From Syntrophaceae bacterium UBA6078 (GTDB lineage: Bacteria > Desulfobacterota > Syntrophia > Syntrophales > UBA2210): a DNA stretch of 64,000 bases. Of the stretch, positions 63,055 to 64,000 are shown piece by piece. Every line of letters starts with the position of its first letter. Within the stretch, counting starts at the first letter, position 1. Under the pieces are notes generated by a model, which searched no databases, had not been told where the DNA came from, and worked only from the letters and a program-made list of their open reading frames with translations. A program made the position numbers and the translations under genes. The stretch is taken from contig DIXO01000039.1 of NCBI GenBank assembly GCA_002428735.1, forward strand, positions 1-64,000. The letters are read 5' to 3'.

Positions 63055-64000
63055 TTAACTGTCCAGTTTCACGTTGCCGAGGAACACGATGAATTTCCGG
63101 AGCAGATCGATGTCGAAGCACTGTCTCATCCCCCGGTCCCGATCGTCTTGATTGGCGTCTTCAGCCGCATCTTTTTCTTTCTCGCCGCCGTCCCCGCCCT
63201 GATCCGGTTTCGTGCCGTTGCCGTCATCCGGCTGGGAGGCTTTGTCGCCGTTTCCGTTCTCCGGGGTTCCGATCATGATCTGCGCGGCTTTCAGAGGGGG
63301 CATGGGGTCCTTGTAGGGACGTCGGGATGTCATGGCTTCAAAGACGTCGATGATTCTCAGGAGGCGGGCCAGGGGTGGTATACTCTCGCCCGCAATGCCC
63401 ATGGGATATCCCCCGCCGTGGAAGTTTTCATGGTGATATACCATTCCCTGTTTGACGAAGAGCGGCAAATCCGCCTCAAGGAGCATGGCCAGACTGTTAA
63501 GGGGGTGGCGCTTCACGATCTCCCATTCCACCTCCGTCAGGGGGGCATTCTTGTTGATTATCTCCTGAGCGATAAGGGCCTTGCCGATATCGTGGAGGAG
63601 GGCGCCCACGCCGCATTGTTTTAACAGGTCGTTTCTCAGTGTGTCATCGAGTTCCTCGTCGTGCCCTGTTTCGATCTGGTCCAGGGTTTCAGGGTACATC
63701 TTGAGAAAGGCCACGGTGAACCAGAGAACCTTGGTGGCATGTTCATAGGTCTGGTAGTCGTGACCGATCATCTTCGCCAGGGCATGGAGAGATTTTGATT
63801 CCGCTATGAATGCCAGGGCGCTCTCGACCATATTCTTTGTCCGTTCCAGGGCCTCAGGGCTCATTACGCCCAGCCCGAGGGACGATTCAAATGTTTCTTT
63901 CACCACATTGGTCGAAACTCTGGTGAATATGGAAGCCTTGTTGTCAGTCGGCACCTGTTCGTTTTCAAGGATCTTTCCCAGGTTCGCCTCGAGGTGCAGG
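63055..64000 (-). CDS. HD-GYP domain protein, 5' end outside the window
   Basis: The frame is open to the right edge, so the start lies outside. Visible are a helical region (about 100 residues) and an HD-GYP domain: ALLHDIGKALIAQEI, VKRHPLNSLAML, YHHENFHGGGYPMGIAGESIPPLARLLRIIDVFEAMTSRRPY. Such domains usually hydrolyse cyclic di-GMP; the key HD and GYP residues are present. Near the C-terminus lies an unusual run of about 45 residues rich in Gly, Asp, Asn and Lys. The 270 bases between this stop and the SH3 gene hold no recognised feature. Confidence 0.85.
   Translation of the reverse strand, partial: LHLEANLGKILENEQVPTDNKASIFTRVSTNVVKETFESSLGLGVMSPEALERTKNMVESALAFIAESKSLHALAKMIGHDYQTYEHATKVLWFTVAFLKMYPETLDQIETGHDEELDDTLRNDLLKQCGVGALLHDIGKALIAQEIINKNAPLTEVEWEIVKRHPLNSLAMLLEADLPLFVKQGMVYHHENFHGGGYPMGIAGESIPPLARLLRIIDVFEAMTSRRPYKDPMPPLKAAQIMIGTPENGNGDKASQPDDGNGTKPDQGGDGGEKEKDAAEDANQDDRDRGMRQCFDIDLLRKFIVFLGNVKLDS

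Overview
The window looks like a chromosomal segment of a strictly anaerobic deltaproteobacterium-type organism (Desulfobacterota; a Syntrophales-like relative is my best guess). The reasons are a ferredoxin-dependent indolepyruvate oxidoreductase, ADP-forming acyl-CoA synthetases, CoA transferase and acyl-CoA carboxyltransferase genes, a TAXI-type TRAP system, an in-frame UGA selenoprotein gene, and the gene order xerC-hslVU-argBDFGH-lysA-dapAB. The taxonomic call is inference from gene content only.

Positions 1-12500 are an accessory, more AT-rich catabolic region. It opens with a 5'-truncated TRAP permease. Two tandem paralogous TAXI substrate-binding proteins follow, separated by a chimera of two broken transposases. 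Next come a UGSC-family selenoprotein read through UGA at 5209-5211, a class III CoA transferase, a quinone oxidoreductase-like protein, a structured non-coding stretch, an acyl-CoA carboxyltransferase and an AT-rich crotonase.

Positions 12500-16210 (minus strand) hold an FrhB-like iron-sulfur protein with iorA and iorB. Positions 16459-33623 are mostly housekeeping: nadK, recN, a GNAT, an ADP-forming CoA ligase alpha-type protein, a 5'-nucleotidase, mltA, a UbiA prenyltransferase, two HU/IHF-family genes with clear terminators, a short tRNA nucleotidyltransferase, trpS, scpA-scpB-rluB, miaB, a bifunctional-nuclease-family protein and xerC.

Positions 33629-46938 form a dense co-directional run: hslVU, arginine biosynthesis argB, D, F, G, H, a lipoprotein, the lysine/diaminopimelate genes lysA, dapA, dapB, then folK, a YHS-like membrane protein, a small transaldolase and pgsA. 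tRNA-Gly(GCC) and tRNA-Cys(GCA) follow, ended by a strong terminator. Positions 47262-52161 encode a nucleotide-sugar dehydrogenase, a mannosyl-3-phosphoglycerate-type phosphatase and two glycosyltransferases, a plausible glycosylglycerate compatible-solute locus.

Positions 52519-59072 carry a fused ADP-forming acyl-CoA synthetase, two MFS transporters and dinB. A tandem duplication is visible here: the 3' end of the synthetase and the 5' end of dinB are repeated around the second transporter. The window ends with a Tat-exported DUF362 protein, a membrane polyferredoxin, a YheU-family protein, an SH3-domain protein and an HD-GYP protein that runs off the right edge.
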